Source: Punica granatum (Eukaryota; Streptophyta; Magnoliopsida; Myrtales; Lythraceae). From it: 64,000 bases of DNA. Position 1 is the first letter of the stretch, and every line of letters starts with the position of its first letter. The position numbers and the translations under genes are program-made. A model generated the notes under the pieces. That model saw nothing but the letters and a program-made list of their open reading frames with translations, was not told the origin of the DNA and did no database searches. The stretch covers positions 23,161,845 through 23,225,844 of the forward strand of contig NC_045133.1 of the NCBI RefSeq assembly GCF_007655135.1, written 5' to 3'. This document shows positions 25,007-42,194 of this stretch, piece by piece.

Positions 25007-26950
25007 GACTGAAAAAGGTCGAGAGGAGCGGGACCCCTGGGGTCTCCAGTGCCCATCCATCCAGCTCAAGAGGAACTAACAATAAGTCTGCTAAATTCCA
25101 TTAAGTCTGGCAAGAGAATCTCTGCTTCAGATCAGATCCAGAAAGAGATCAGATCGTAGCGGATAAGAGATTTACTCCGGCCACATTTTCTCCAATTTTG
25201 CCCCATCAGGCAAGAAATATTAGATAAGTGCCAATCCAAGAAACAGGGCCACGAAGGGCTTTTCATCAGATCAGATCAAGTGTCTGTGTGTTTGAGTCAT
25301 ATCCATATCGAGTGTCCAGCATCCGAGCACCGGTACCTTGTAGTAATTTCACCATTGAGGTGATATAGGTTCTTATTACAGGTAGTATATATTCAGGGAT
25401 CAATTTAGCACGCAGTTACATTTATATATATACAAAAATTAATTCAGATGGATAAGTATTAATTATAAGAAACGTCACGGGCAACAAATGTGGTGTGGTT
25501 TATGACACTGAAATCACTTTGTAGGCCGACATCCGAGCGGAGATCAGGCAACAGGTCGAGGTTCCCTTATCGTCTTACCGAAGAGAAATCGGTGTATATG
25601 CCATATGTATATCGAGAAAGGCCAGTGTGTGGCCACCTAGAAGGTTAACGGTCCGCATGGAGGCTCTTTTGGAGCTTCCAAGCTCCGATCACATGAGAGG
25701 CGGCTTGTGGCCATAAGCTCACTTTCCCTCTCCTAAATTCCAATCCAATTTGGCCATTGGCGGATGAGTTCAGCCATTTTCTGGGATCCCACATGGGACC
25801 AGATGCTTCATATACGTACATTCATATACGTGTATATATACGTATACAGTTATATATATATATGTATATAATAATTTTCACTGAAATGAGGGCAGAAGCC
25901 AGTAGATGGCTGGTCGAAGAAGAGCTTGTGGCGGCGATCCGTCCGTGCATGAAGAGTTGGCAAATGAATTAATTGATTATTAACCATATATGTTATTTTT
26001 GTTTGGATATCGGAGGATTTCACGTTTTGAATCGAAGATAAGTGTCTTCATTCGGTCGACTCAACTAAAGTCTAGATTAACTGATGGGCTTGATAAATCA
26101 AAGTAGTTTCTTATTATTTACACTTGTTATGGAGTGGTTTACATGTACTGTTTTCGAAAAAATTATTGCATTATGTTTTTTCTTATGAGGTAGGAGGAGT
26201 CGTTCTGCTAAAAATTCTTAGCACGAGGTGACTTCCCCATCGTCCTGGCATAATGAAGGTACGAGATAACTCTGCAATTGCTACAACTGACATGGTGGTA
26301 CATACATAGATCCGTATTGATTTCAACTAGGGAATCATACATGGATCTTTGACTGATGTACTTGCAAATTGCATTAGCTAGTTGTCCTTGAGCTTTGTAG
26401 ATCCTATACATTATGTTGCTAACTCCACGATATCGATCGAAGTTTTTTTTTTTTTTACTTAAATGATAATGAGGATCTTTCATTGATATCAGTCACAGTC
26501 GCATATGACGGCATTAACAAATGATATTTTCCCCCCATAAACATCTCCTTTTGATTTAAGACCTGAAGATTGTTAGTTACAACGAACCAAAAAGTTGTTC
26601 GTCATCCATGCATGGACTACCAGTGCAATGAATGGTATTAATGGAGTATATGGTCAACATCATTATGATTGTTGTCCTTTATCGATTAATAATACATTGT
26701 ATATATGCATATGTATATATTAAATACATTAGTGAAGATTCATAAGATTCCACTCACCCTGGCCCGGCCCCATCAGGGCTGCTTGCTTTCGAAAGTTTCC
26801 AAGCCAACAATGGTCTCTATATATAATTCCCATCTTCTAATTATTTCGAATAATTTTATGATATATATATATATATATATTCATTTATATTTTAAATCAT
26901 ATTAATTGTGTTGGGAAACCTAGTAGTGTAGAATTATAAGATTAATATCA
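25007..26950. other. Intergenic DNA, no gene seen
   Basis: Contains TA-rich palindromic simple sequence near 25815-25870 and short ORFs without domains. Confidence 0.6.
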
Positions 26951-26959
26951 TATTAGAAA

Positions 26960-27741
26960 GGGTTAATGATTAAAAAATATGCACTTTCACCCTTTTTAAA
27001 TTTTGACACAATTTTTTTTTTTGACAAAAAAAAAGTACAAATTTTGATTTTCTTATCGAGTTAAGTATCTGTATCATTTTTCATCAGATTTGCTGACGTG
27101 GTGAAACATGGTAACTACGTGGCAAACGGTGTCAAATCATGTTAGCAAAAATAATAAACAAATCTAAAGAAAAATATAAAAAAGAGAAATGCTTTGATAG
27201 GAGAAAAGGTGAGGTCTCGGATAGCCACTGTAACCCTAATTGGGGTCGTCGGTGAACGCGAAAGGCGTCGACTACCCCAATTAGGGGGTGATGACTGAAA
27301 TCGAAGCCCTACCCTGCAAAATCGGAAGAATCCCCAAGGGTTGATGGCCGGGATCGAGGCCTCACCCGCCGAAAATAGAGAGAACCTCAATTTAAGGATT
27401 CTCCCGAGTTTGCCTGTCCACCACTCCCCTAATTAAGTTTGTGGATGTCCTCTAGGGTCACCGACGACTTCAATCGGGGAGCGGTGGCTCACCCTTTCTC
27501 CGATCAATGCTTTTCTCGCTTTTTTTTCCTTTAATTTTTTTAAATTTTTACTAAAGTGGCATGACACCATTTACTGCATAGACACTATTTTCCGCAAAGT
27601 TAGCAAAATTGATGAAAAATGGCACGAATGCCTAAGGCGACAAGAAAATCAAAATTCTTGCATCTTTTTTGTCAAAAAATAAAGTTCGTGTCTAAAAATA
27701 AAAAAGGGGTCACAGTTCATGCCTTTTTTGGTCATTAATCC
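26960..27741. mobile_element. Mutator-like element with perfect 9-bp TSD and GC-rich core (782 bp)
   Basis: Identical 9-bp duplications TATTAGAAA flank the element (26951-26959 and 27742-27750). The left end begins GGGTTAATGATTAAAAAA and the right, reverse-complemented, GGATTAATGACCAAAAAAGG. The arms are long and alignable over about 200 bp, sharing for example AATTTTGATTTTCTT(A/G)TCG. The centre (about 27200-27500) is much richer in G/C than the arms, with repeated ACCCCAATTAGGG-type and GGGATCGAGGCCTCACCC-type blocks. It could be captured host sequence or element-specific repeats. There is no transposase. Confidence 0.85.
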
Positions 27742-27750
27742 TATTAGAAA

Positions 27751-28708
27751 TTTCAAGAATAATTTCTCTCCTTTCTTTTTAAATTAAATTTTGAAAAACG
27801 GGGAGGAAGGCTTGCTATGAGCTGTATATATATATGTAACAAATTGATCAGATGAAAACATGAAAATTAAGGCATGAAAAACTTATATTAATATTTAATG
27901 CACCCAAGGCATAACATATAAGGCATGTGTATGATAAATGTATATTAAACCTCTATCCTATCGATTATTTAGATAGTCTTGGGTCTTGAATTGAATTTAT
28001 GTATTTTGAAGAAGGATGGAGCTGCACATGCAACGCATGTGGCCAAGTTGCTGCAACATAACTTGCAGAAAGCTAGCAATATGTCTTCATGTGTGTGCAT
28101 ATACATATATACATATATATATATATATTTATACGAATATATTTGGACAAAATACAGTTTTAGGAGAAAAGCTCCTTAACCTTAAGCACGACAATATGAT
28201 TATTAACATGATCAAAATGGTTTGACAGTGCGTGCAATCCTCGTCGATCTAAACCGATGAGATTCACTCTCGATCTAAAATAATGAGATTCCGAGTTCAG
28301 TTTTCATGTCAAAAAGCTATCTATTGTGGCAAAATTCTCTATATATTGTGGGCTCTCTATAAACTAACTTTTTTTCCTCGCGCGGCCCAGAAAATAATTG
28401 GCCTCGAGGAGAAAACTAATTGGCCTTGCGGGAGACGCGCGTGGGAAAAAAACGCCCCAATGGGCAGGTCCCGCCCTTTTCAATTAGCCAATCAAAATTC
28501 AACCACATGGACCTGACGTGTCCTCGTCTCATTCGCCATCCTTCCCACCTATTATCGACATTTTTTATTTTATTTTTAAAAAAATTATCTCATTATATCT
28601 TTTCCTTTTATTTTTTGGTGAGAATTATATCTTTGCTTAATGAATGAAGATTTCCCCCACTCAATTATTGCCATTGTTTTTACCTTAATTAATTCTCTCC
28701 CTCCTCCG
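27751..28708. other. Upstream region of the cysteine protease gene
   Basis: AT-rich. A CCAAT motif lies near 28489 (TTAGCCAATCAAAAT) and a TGACGTGTCC motif near 28514; these are candidate promoter elements of the protease gene. No other gene was seen. Confidence 0.5.
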
Positions 28709-28717
28709 CTTTATAAT
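28709..28717 (+). promoter_or_regulatory. TATA-like box of the protease gene
   Basis: CTTTATAAT lies about 115 bases before the ATG, followed by a C-rich leader with CCACCACCA repeats. Confidence 0.4.
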
Positions 28718-28824
28718 CCCTTCCTCCCCCTCCGCCGATCCTCACCACCACCACCGCCATCACCACCTCCCTCTTCCGTCAGAAACCGTTCCTCCGCCGC
28801 CGAGAGAGACAGAGAGACGTAAAC

Positions 28825-32428
<3,604 letters not shown>

Positions 32429-33836
32429 GAGCGGGAAAATGGTGAAGAATCTGAAGCAGTACTTTCCATGAAGGATGCCAACCAGGAGTACTGAAGATCC
32501 GTAGTATAGCTTGACTTCGATCGCCTCCTTAATTCAGCTCCATCAGAAGTACTGAAGATACCAAATGATTGGGACTTCTATTTTATGTCAATTCGATTCT
32601 CTGCTGCTTTTGTAAATAGTGCTTTATTTATGAATCTTGATCGATTTGAATTGATCTGCTCATTATTCTCAATTTCTGGTTTCTGTTATGAAACCATAGT
32701 CGTTCAGAAAAGAGCTTCTGTCAGTTGTTTTCAAGCTTTCGTGTTGTCTCCGATGAATGAATATCAAACCCGAATACGTGGTTCAGGTCACAGGCGCATA
32801 AAACATTATAAAACCTTGTGTAATCAGCAGTCTGATCCTGTTGACAGCAGTATATATCTATTCTAGGACTGAGACTAGCGCCGCTAGAAGGTTTATGCAC
32901 GCTATTTCCATCAGCAAGATGTGGTTCTGTTATATTCGACTACCAAAAGTCGACGATGAAGCAGAGCCGACATCAAGCGGGCTCTTTACCCCTGCTCTGG
33001 ATATGGACCGTCAAAAACTGAACCCGAATGGCAGATATACAACTTCCGTTCAATTTTACCATCTCAATATGTTTATACTCCAAACCTCTTCTTAAGTCAA
33101 AGTATTAGTTTGGACAGTGAGATTCCTAAGCTGATTAACAGATTAAAGATCCGTTACATCGAACTGGAATACAGCTTGCTTTGATTTGCCATTGAGGATT
33201 AACTGATGGAAGATGCCAAATTAATCAAAACAAAAACAGCCATTATCTACAGAGAAGCCGAATTATTTGTCCAGTATGTGTATGCGGAACAATCCGACTA
33301 ATTCCTGTGAGGGATAGAAATATACCTGAACACCTTAGGTAGTCAATTATGATTGATGATAAATGGGTTTCCGCTTATTAATTATCTGGGAATAGAGTAG
33401 TTAATTTGTTACAAAGAATACGTTTCTGCACTGCTCGGAAGAGGAGTAGAAAGATAATGGAATTCTAAGTTAGTAATTCATCAATTTGATCAAATAGAGA
33501 AAGAAATATCGATTTTGTATAAGATACTAGGGGAAATTGAAAGATTTAGATTCATGTCCATTGACTTTACTCTTATTTACTTTATCGCTCTAGTTTAGTT
33601 TTTAGATTTAGTTTAATCCACTCTTTCGAAACCTGATCGTCTGGATGAAAGCTAGTTGTTACGGTTTTAATACTTAGTTAGGTCTAGATCAGTCTCTGTG
33701 AAACGATACTTTTATTCACTCTATATTGCTTGTTCTATAACATGCACTAGCATTGATCTATTTTTATCGCAACATGTAAGTCCCACATAAGCCTTTTTCG
33801 TGAACTCTCAGCTCTTGGCGAAGTGTCCCTTGGAGT
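32429..33836. other. 3' flank of the protease gene, no further gene seen
   Basis: The first few hundred bases are probably the 3' UTR. The rest is AT-rich with no recognised feature. Confidence 0.55.
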
Positions 33837-34389
33837 CTAATATATACTTTGACTTTTAAAATTTTTTATTTTCAAATTTTCATAATTATTTTCTTTTAAT
33901 TTTCACTTATTGGGAAAATCAATTTTTTTTTTGTAATAAATTCGTCCTATTTACTGATATGAATAATGATTCATTGTAAATACGATCTCAATACTATGCA
34001 CGTCAGATTTTTAATTAAGCATTAACAATCTTTTCTATTTTCCAATTTTTTTGCGAGTAATTTTTATGTTATATTCATCCTCTTTACAGCTATATATTAG
34101 TTAATTTTAATGACAATTTCATTATTATGTTCATTTCATTTTAAAAATAAGCATTATAGATCTTTTTTTCAATATTTATCAATATCACATATCATTATGT
34201 ATTTTTTACTCTTGAAATGAATAACACAAAAATAAATTATATTTTTTAAAATTTTTCACTAAATCCGCCAAAAAACTATTTGAACATTTCAAAATTTAAT
34301 TTATAAAATATTAACTAATTATTTATTGAACATTATTATTGAAAAAATAAAATGAGGATGTCTGTGCAATGCACGAGTGACATGATTAG
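33837..34389 (+). mobile_element. Helitron-like non-autonomous element, copy 1
   Basis: A candidate 5' end reads TCTAATATATAC. The 3' end has a short hairpin, GTGCAATGCAC (34364-34374), followed by GAGTGACATGATTAG and a T, which resembles a Helitron 3' terminus (hairpin plus CTRR, here TTAG). A second copy at 45950-46139 shares both ends, including TTTTCATAATTATTTT and the hairpin-plus-GAGT...ATGATTAGT arrangement. There is no helicase. The boundaries are tentative. Confidence 0.45.
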
Positions 34390-34432
34390 TTATTTTATAA
34401 ATTTATTTATGGATTAATTATACAAGTCAAAG

Positions 34433-34560
34433 CCTAAGACCCAATGATGAGTGGTTAGGATACTCAAGATAAGAGTTGAAGAGGTCGGATTCTCATCAAA
34501 TTTTACAATTTTTAGAATGAAATTGCTGATATATCAATCAATACGACTTGTTTTTCCCAC
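34433..34560 (+). mobile_element. Possible SINE remnant
   Basis: An A-box-like ATGAGTGGTTAGGA (34447-34460) and a weak B-box-like GGTCGGATTCTC (34483-34494) have Pol III spacing. No clear tail or target duplication was found. Confidence 0.3.
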
Positions 34561-36251
34561 TATCCTAATAGGAGACAACAAATGAGTTGAGGGGGAGGAC
34601 ATGTAATGAACAATTATACATATACATATATATATATATATATAGATATGCCGATATTAGAAGAAAGGTCCCCAACAATTTCCCTTTACTTGAATAAATT
34701 TACAATTGTTGTTATTCCGGCGTTACATGGCAATATTTTATTTGCCACTACACCGATGACTGAATGATTATTTGAAAAAAAGTAATTTAGAATCAATAAT
34801 AATATACTATTAGGTATGTAAATATTCTCATTAAGAAATTTTCTTGGAAAAGTTCGATCAGTCTTTACATATTTTTATCACTCTTTTGAAATTAATAATT
34901 TTTTTCATGTCGAAAATTTTCTTTTACAAATTTCCACCCAAAAAGAATTTATTGAATTACAAAATTTATTTTCTATTCATCTTCATATAGTTTGAAATTA
35001 ACGTGAATTTTTTTGACATTTTTCCCTCCTTTTTAAGAATTTAATCTTTTATTTGACCTATAACATGATAATCCCCAACGAATCTCACAGTTTAATTATC
35101 TTATTAAGAAAATTTCTTAGAAAAGCATTTTCTTTTGCTTCCTAAAATCTTCAATTGATCAAAGGTTCGATTTAGATCAATTTTAATTTTCTTTCCTCAG
35201 CCTTATCATTTATGTTTTCCATTTTGTCATCATAAATTCTCATCCCTTATTTATAATTAATAATTTTTTACGTGTCAAGTGATTTATGTTATGGATTTCC
35301 ACCAAAAAAGAATTTATTGAGAGTTTTGGAAAAATCAAAAACATTATTAGGCCTAATTAGATAAAAATCCATATATATATACACAATAATAAAACCCGAG
35401 CCAATTCATAGGAAGACATCACATATGACGAGTCTACACTTTGGTTGAGTGACTTTTTGAGTCACGGCCTATGAAAATGTGATAAATGACACAATGTTGT
35501 GGTTCTACATCATTCATAAAATTCAAAAAGTCTTCTAACTTACGAAGTTGAAAAGTCACTAATACACGGGATTCTAAAAATCCTCTAATTCATAACTCAA
35601 AGAAGTTGAAAAGTGTCCAGCTTAGGAAAATTCAAAATTCTATAACTAGTAGACATATATCTCTTTGTTATTACTAGATGAAAATATAGTCTCTCTGGAT
35701 TTTCGTAATTGCCGACCCACTACTATAAGATTTCCCAAGACCTTTTTACCAAAGAAGATTGGTAGCAGAGAAGTTCTTGACAACTTTAAGGTAATAAGAT
35801 TAGGATTTGCTCTCCTCCAGTTGAAGGTTGCTTTTGTAGGGAAAAGTGACATGCAGGAAATCGGCTTCTCCAATTGTTGTTGGTACATTTCATTTTTTGA
35901 GTTTGTAATATTCTGATAAAATTGAGGTGATTCATGATGTTCTTATTGAATTCAAGCGATATTCTAATTGCATATATAGTTGTTGTGTGATCGAAACAAT
36001 ACGAAATATCTTTCAGTTATTTGTTGATATTATTGATGTATTATTGCACCATTATGTTCAAGTGATAACGTAATTTAAATTTCATAGATGGTATTGAATT
36101 AATTGTGAAATTTCAATTATGCATCCTATATAAACATAATTTTATAGGTTAGATTGTATCTGAAGAGGAGCTACATTGGTAAAATACTATTCCAATTCTC
36201 ATATAAGCAATCATAATTATATATTAATCTAACATTTCTAATAATAAAAAT
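34561..36251. other. AT-rich intergenic DNA, no gene seen
   Basis: The overlapping ORFs near 35646-35916 are mutually antisense and show no domain. Repeated GAAGTTGAAAAGT phrases at 35540-35625 suggest an old repeat. Confidence 0.55.
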
Positions 36252-36693
36252 TGTTGAGAGTTAATCCCACACCGAAAAATAGAATATAAAAGTATGGGTT
36301 TAGAAGAGATTGGGTTTTACAACCTATCAGCTTGAACTTTTGCGTTGAAAATGAGCTAAATCGCTTATAGGCTCAATGGTCCAAATAACTTATAGGCCCA
36401 GTGAAATTTTTCATGGAATTAGAGCGGATTATACATCTACACACTTGAGTGGATTGACGCCACGCCGAGTCTCTTGCTGACTTCTGATAGTTCAGTCCTA
36501 GCTCGTAGTTAGTTCTTGACAGCGGGTTCTTCGGGTCCACGTGGCACATGTAGCTGAAATGTTAAAACCACACGTTGTCACGTGAGGGCGAGTACCAAGA
36601 GTTAATCCCACATGGAAAAATAGAATAGAAATGAGTAAAATCGCTTATAGACTCACTGATCCCAATAGCATATAGGCCCGGTGAAATTTTACA
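36252..36693 (+). mobile_element. TRIM retrotransposon, degraded copy
   Basis: LTR 1 (36252-36413) begins TGTTGAGAGTTAATCCCACA and ends TTTTTCA. It is followed by TGGAATTAGAGC, a mutated initiator-tRNA primer site. LTR 2 (36593-36693) aligns to LTR 1 but lacks about 60 internal bases. The internal region contains CCACGTGGCACATG and GTCACGTGAGGGCG, closely resembling the element at 13561-14144, and both LTRs share ACCTATCAGCTT with it. It belongs to the same family on the opposite strand and is much more diverged. Confidence 0.75.
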
Positions 36694-37870
36694 ATTATCG
36701 ATTATTTTGTTGTCACCATATAATGCACAGGCCCTTCATCTACTATATTTAATAAGGAGAGTCGAAGAGACAATCGATTACGAGTAAGGGTTTCCTCAAA
36801 ACACCTATTGTAGAAGCTCATCCTTACACGAAGGAAATGCTCTCATGAGTGTAGTCTGAATTCCTTAACAAATATAAATTATTCCGAATTTCGATTGCTC
36901 GAAACTTGACTTTGTACAGTTAATGAAGGGTTATGTTTGTCCAATACGCATGTGCTAGTATGAAATTGTAAATCTTCCGATCAATTTCACATGCCTTAAT
37001 ATAATATGAGTTAATTTTCCTTTTTCACTCCTCCAAGTTCCAATTCCAAAATAAATAAAAGAAAAAGAAACAAGGAAATCCCATTGTTTGAGATTTGTGA
37101 TGGGAATTAGTCCATTTTATACGCATGTGGCATGTGCTAATATGAAATTTCTCCAATCAACTCGCACGCCTTAATGTAGCATGAGTTCATTTCCTTCTTC
37201 ATCAATTCCAAGTTTCAAATAAATAAATAAATACATAAAAAGAAGATCTCACTTATTAAAATTGTTGAGATTTCAACTCATTATGAGTAATGCTATTTCC
37301 CCTATTTCCTCCCGTTAATACGCAGCCGAAGTATCCTCCTGTAAGATAACATGTCGTATATTACGATCATAATGCTTGTCGAACATTAACTTGTTTGGGA
37401 TTGCGGGTTATGGTTTCCCATCCTATCCTCATTGCTCTTCAAAGGAAGCAATGCTCTTCTGTGATAAAGAAAAGAAGCGGTCCTCATTATTTTTATTGCC
37501 AATAAATTTTACTTTAGCTACTAAGCAAAAATATTCGATTTCATTCTTAATCAAACAAAATATTCAATTTCTCTTCATGCCAAGATAAAATTAATGCAAG
37601 TGTCATGAATGGGAAAAGAAGAGAAGACACGAACTCATATTTTACATATTCTATAAAGGCAATGTGAAGTTGATTGCTGAAATTGCAATTTCTTATTTAG
37701 CACATGCGACATGCGTATTGAACTCGAGCAATCCCACCAGCGGTGACAAAAGTATCTTTCCTCGTCATCCTATCCTGGGAAAAGGGGTGACTTTGAAGAG
37801 GATTCTCAGAGCGTTTTCGACGCCATTGCTGCCATTTTCTTGATCCCTTTGACTGGGTGCTTCAGGGAAA
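36694..37870. other. Upstream region of the MPDU1-like gene
   Basis: Two phrases resembling ACGCATGTG(C/G)...ATGAAATT...CATGCCTTAATAT (36950-37015 and 37120-37185) show a local duplication. No gene was seen and no clear TATA box precedes the ATG at 37871. Confidence 0.5.
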
Positions 37871-39919
37871 ATGGAGATCGTCGGCATAGATTTCGGTTGC
37901 GCATTTGGGTCTCTGCGGGACGGCAGAATCCCCGACACCGATGACTGTCTGCTTCCGCTGCTGTCGAAGCTCCTTGGCTACTGGGTCGTCGCCACCTCCG
38001 CCACCGTCAAAGTCCCCCAGGTCAGTTTCCCTTTTCTCATACCCGGCTGAAAATTGTCGTTCCTTGGTTGTCCGTTGCCATCCTTGCTTCTGCATTTGCC
38101 CAGTTGACCTTTTCACTGATCATTTGGAGGGAATTTATCTTCGGAGGGCTTAAGAATTGCTGTTGGTACATAATGATTTCTAATTGTATGTGCATGTTTC
38201 TGGGGCTGGAGGAGATGGAATTTTGCTGAAAGGTTTGACCTTTACAGTGGAATTTTCGTGGCGGGGTTGAGTTTGCTAGCTGTTTTTTTCTGAGAAAAGG
38301 ACTAAAAAGATTCACATGAAAGAAAAGAATCGTTTCCAGTGAAGTTACACTGTGCTTCTGTTGGCTATCGCTGTCAGCAGCAAACATTTTGCTCTGACCC
38401 GAATGAAATGGGTGCCTAATCTGCTCTTCGAGTGAAGTTACACTCTTTGATGATTGAACATTTCTAGAAGTAGCGGCATCCCGATGACTGAAGTATATTT
38501 GAACAGCTTGCAGTTTATATGCAATGCACCTGTGCTGGTTATTACTGTTAAAACTGCTCTTCCACGGTTTCTGGACTGCAGATTATGAAAATCTTGAAGA
38601 ATAGGAGTGTGGCGGGGCTCAGTATGCTAGCATTCGAGCTCGATGTAGTTGGTTATACTATTGCTCTATCTTACTGTCTCCACAAAGGGCTCCCCTTTTC
38701 AGCTTACGGCGAATTGGCATTTCTTCTACTCCAATGTAAGCCCAGTTTTGTCTCCTCCTTCTATTTCCCTTCGTAAGAATTAGAGAAACTCGCTGATTGC
38801 TTCCATTCTTTTCTGTCCCTTCTGAGTCCACACAGCTATAATATTGGTTGCTGTGATATACTACTACTCACAACCTGTTGGGACGAAGACATGGATTAAA
38901 CCACTGATGTATCCTTCTTGCTTGCACCACTGTTTGATTTTAGACGTGCTTGGAGTCAACTGCTTCAGTGGATTGCCAGATTTTCTCCTTGATTTTATGG
39001 ATTTGCAGATACTGTGCAATAGCACCGACCATTTTAGCTGGAAAAGTTGATCCTTTCCTTTTTGAAGCTCTATATGTGAGTTGTGAGCAACAGAGCATTC
39101 TCCTTTCTTTTTCTCATGAGACTTGTATCTCTTCTGATGGGAGGCTTGGTCATCAAAAACGACCATCTTGCAGGCATGTCAGCATGCTATATTTTTCTTT
39201 GCCAGGGTTCCACAAATATGGAAGAACTTCAGGGTAAGCGGAAAATGGATATTGAGCTCTTTTCCATGGTTTGAGGATATCTTGTTTTCTCCGCCTTTGC
39301 CTACTAGCAGGATCACTGTGGACGTTTTAAGTTCTAGAATATGCAATGGGATTATGAATTGATCTGCAATTACTCTATGTACTCTCACAAAACTGGGTCT
39401 TCCTGTTTCTTCTTTCGGCTATATCATGCAAGACAGCTTTATCTGCCTTTGCCATAATTATCAGTAATTTTGTATTTTGAGCAGAACAAAAGCACAGGGC
39501 AGCTCAGCTTTCTGACGACTTTGATGAACTTTGGAGGATCAGTAGGTAAGCTTTGTAAATTGTTTTCAACAACCTGAGCTGAACACTCTATCATGTGTTT
39601 CGTAATTTAATGATGTTTTCGTTCTTTGAATTTGCAGCAAGAGTCTTTACCAGCATCCAGGTTAAAGCGCCTACTAGCAGTATCCTTATCTTAACTCAAT
39701 GAGCTTGTGCTTCGTTTCATAGTACCTCTTGCTGTTTCTGATCTTCACAAATTTATTCTAACTTCCTTGTTCGGGATGCTTATTAAGCATGTGCTTTCCT
39801 TAATCTTTCCTCCAGTTGTTTTGGGATCACTGAGAGCTACTTTGACAAATGCTACAATCCTCGGTCAGATTATTATCTACAGCAAGTGGCAACCTGGTAA
39901 GGAGAAGAAGACAAAGTAA
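37871..39919 (+). CDS. MPDU1: Mannose-P-dolichol utilization defect 1 homologue (PQ-loop membrane protein)
   Basis: Eight exons: 37871-38020, 38582-38735, 38836-38908, 39009-39075, 39174-39233, 39485-39545, 39638-39679 and 39816-39919. GT-AG boundaries and phases agree, giving 236 residues, close to plant homologues. The protein is mostly hydrophobic helices. It has two PQ-loop repeats: the first starts at [18 protein letters not shown] (about residue 47) and the second at [20 protein letters not shown]. The segment [20 protein letters not shown] is typical of MPDU1. In animals the protein is needed to use dolichol-linked mannose and glucose in the ER lumen for N-glycan precursor and GPI-anchor synthesis; the plant role is inferred. 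The lysine-rich tail (KEKKTK) could aid ER retention. The exons are small, so single-frame ORFs miss the gene. It converges with the F-box gene downstream. Confidence 0.9.
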
Positions 39920-42194
39920 AATTAGTCTCACAGTTTTTCACAGGACACAGATGATATCTCTACTCTAGTGCATGGTCTCAAGTCGTAAACAAGGCGACTA
40001 CTCTTCAACTAGGGAGTGAGATCATTATTTCAAGGTTTGCCTTGTTTGGTTGCCCGAGTGGCAGAGTTTGATGTGTGTAACCGAACTTTGCCACACAGTT
40101 AAATGCATTAGTAATATTGTATGTTGCATCAAATTGTCTGATGACTATTGTACTTGATAATCGGTCTATATATGAGAAACGACGATGACTATTGTCTGTA
40201 TTACTTTCGTATAATTTTATGGCGTGATATCAATTTTCCAGTTTTTTCCTCTTAGAACATGCTGAGGAAGTTCAACATGGATTGAATGAGCTCTTGTCAA
40301 TCGAACATGCAACTGCATTTCTCCTCCACGTATAACTTATATATTCGAACCTTTATGTGACCATCTTCTTATTCCAAAAGAAGCCGTAAGGAGCATTATC
40401 CGAGGACAAAAATGCATGCTCTTTACAAAGTAGGGTCGTTACGGTAAAATACAGGATAAAAGATTAAAATCTTTGAAGGCGACCAATATAATACACGGTA
40501 TACTGGAAATGACTGTGCCTGACAAAGTTGATCAGACCTGGTCATGTTCGTATCTCATGGACCTTGGGTATAATCAAAAGGTGGGCTTGACTTAAGCAAG
40601 AAAATTGCCATGAGTTTGTTGGTGTCAAATGGAAGTTTCCTGCAAGGAATATACAAAGTCTTAGATCAGCGCATGCAGCAACCAAGCAACTTTCACAGAC
40701 AGGTTCGTGGAAGTTGACGCATTCTTTTCCAAGTGATTGTCCACAACATTACATTGCTTCTAGTAAAAGGAAAAGGCGAAAGCTGCAGCCAAAGGAAATG
40801 TCCATTTACATCCTACTATAGTCTTACCTAAGGAACCAATAATGTAACAGTGATGTATGGTACAGTTAGCAAATTGTATTGTCCATCAGCGGATTTTACC
40901 AACAGCATGAGTTCCAAACTCACTGAGTTACCAAGTTAATGCATGAGCGTGAATTAGTCTCGATTAATAGGTACCTCATACTTTAACCAAAAAGAAAAAG
41001 ATGAAACAACGTATAGCAAAACAGAAGGTTCACTAGGACTTCGACTAGGAAAACTTAGAACCGCCTTCGAGGCATAGAGATGCTGAAACGGACTTCAATG
41101 GATTCGCAGCCATCAAGAATTGGGTTCTGCTAGCTGGGTGTGACTAGTCCAGGCCTGGTTTAACTCCGTCAAGCATCTCCAGTTCGGTTTTGGTTCTTTA
41201 TACCAAGTCTGAACTCGAAAGCACCCAAGCCTAAAGAACAAGGCCAGTCTGGTTTTTCATGTTCAGTCTCCCAATTATAGGGCTGTCTCGCCAACATAGA
41301 ACACGTGCGTATCGTTCAATCTGATTGTGATATCCCCAGCAAGTGTAAACCTCAGTTAGCTCAATTGTCTTGCCTTAACCATGTTTAAACCAAAAAGTGA
41401 ATCATCGATGGACCAGTCTTAATCCAGCCGAGACGATCCGGGTTTGCTTTCTTTGCCCGCCCTACAAGCTCAGGCAAACTCGTGAATCTCTCTCATAGTC
41501 TTTTTGACAGAAGACCAAGCGTGAATCTCCGCGATGCCTTTTTTCATGAAAGTTTTGCTTTCTGCATTAAAGTGGGAAGTTGGAACCCCATGAATATGAC
41601 ATGTTGCTTTAGGAAAAAGTTTCTCTTTGCCTTTTGCTGTTGGAAAGCTGTGAAAGTACATCGACAGCGAGCAGTTTGCATGCTCACACATCCATGGCAA
41701 GCACAATCCGAATATATCGGCAGATTCATGTTTCCCTCTTCACCATTCTTCGGCAAGAAGCAATCGCTGAACATGTTCTCGTGTCGAGAGAAATCTATTG
41801 ATTACAAATGAATGAGCTACGTATGCGTAGGAGAGGTTCATCCTTCATAAACGATAACATCTCGTGGAATTATATCCTAAGCTGCTAAGACAATGGCATT
41901 AATCTATCAAGTTCGGAAAACTGAGATCAGCTATACTGCTAGAATATGGATGACGTAGAAGAATCTGCATCAGTATTAGGATGAAGACCGATAGCATAGT
42001 CAGCCAAAGCGTGATAAGATCTCAATTTAGAAGTGCAAATTCCGGAAGAACAGAGTGGCAAGATTCATTTTCAAAGGAAAACAGGCAAAATGATATCGAA
42101 TCATCGCATTCATAATCCGTCGTACAATGATAAACAAAGTAAGCAGTACAAAGAGGCAGCTTTTACAATTTTTTTTTTCCCCGGTGGAACCTGT
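39920..42194. other. Convergent intergenic region between MPDU1-like and F-box genes
   Basis: This should hold both 3' UTRs. Antisense pairs of ORFs at 41470-41811 have no recognisable domain. No repeats stand out. Confidence 0.5.
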
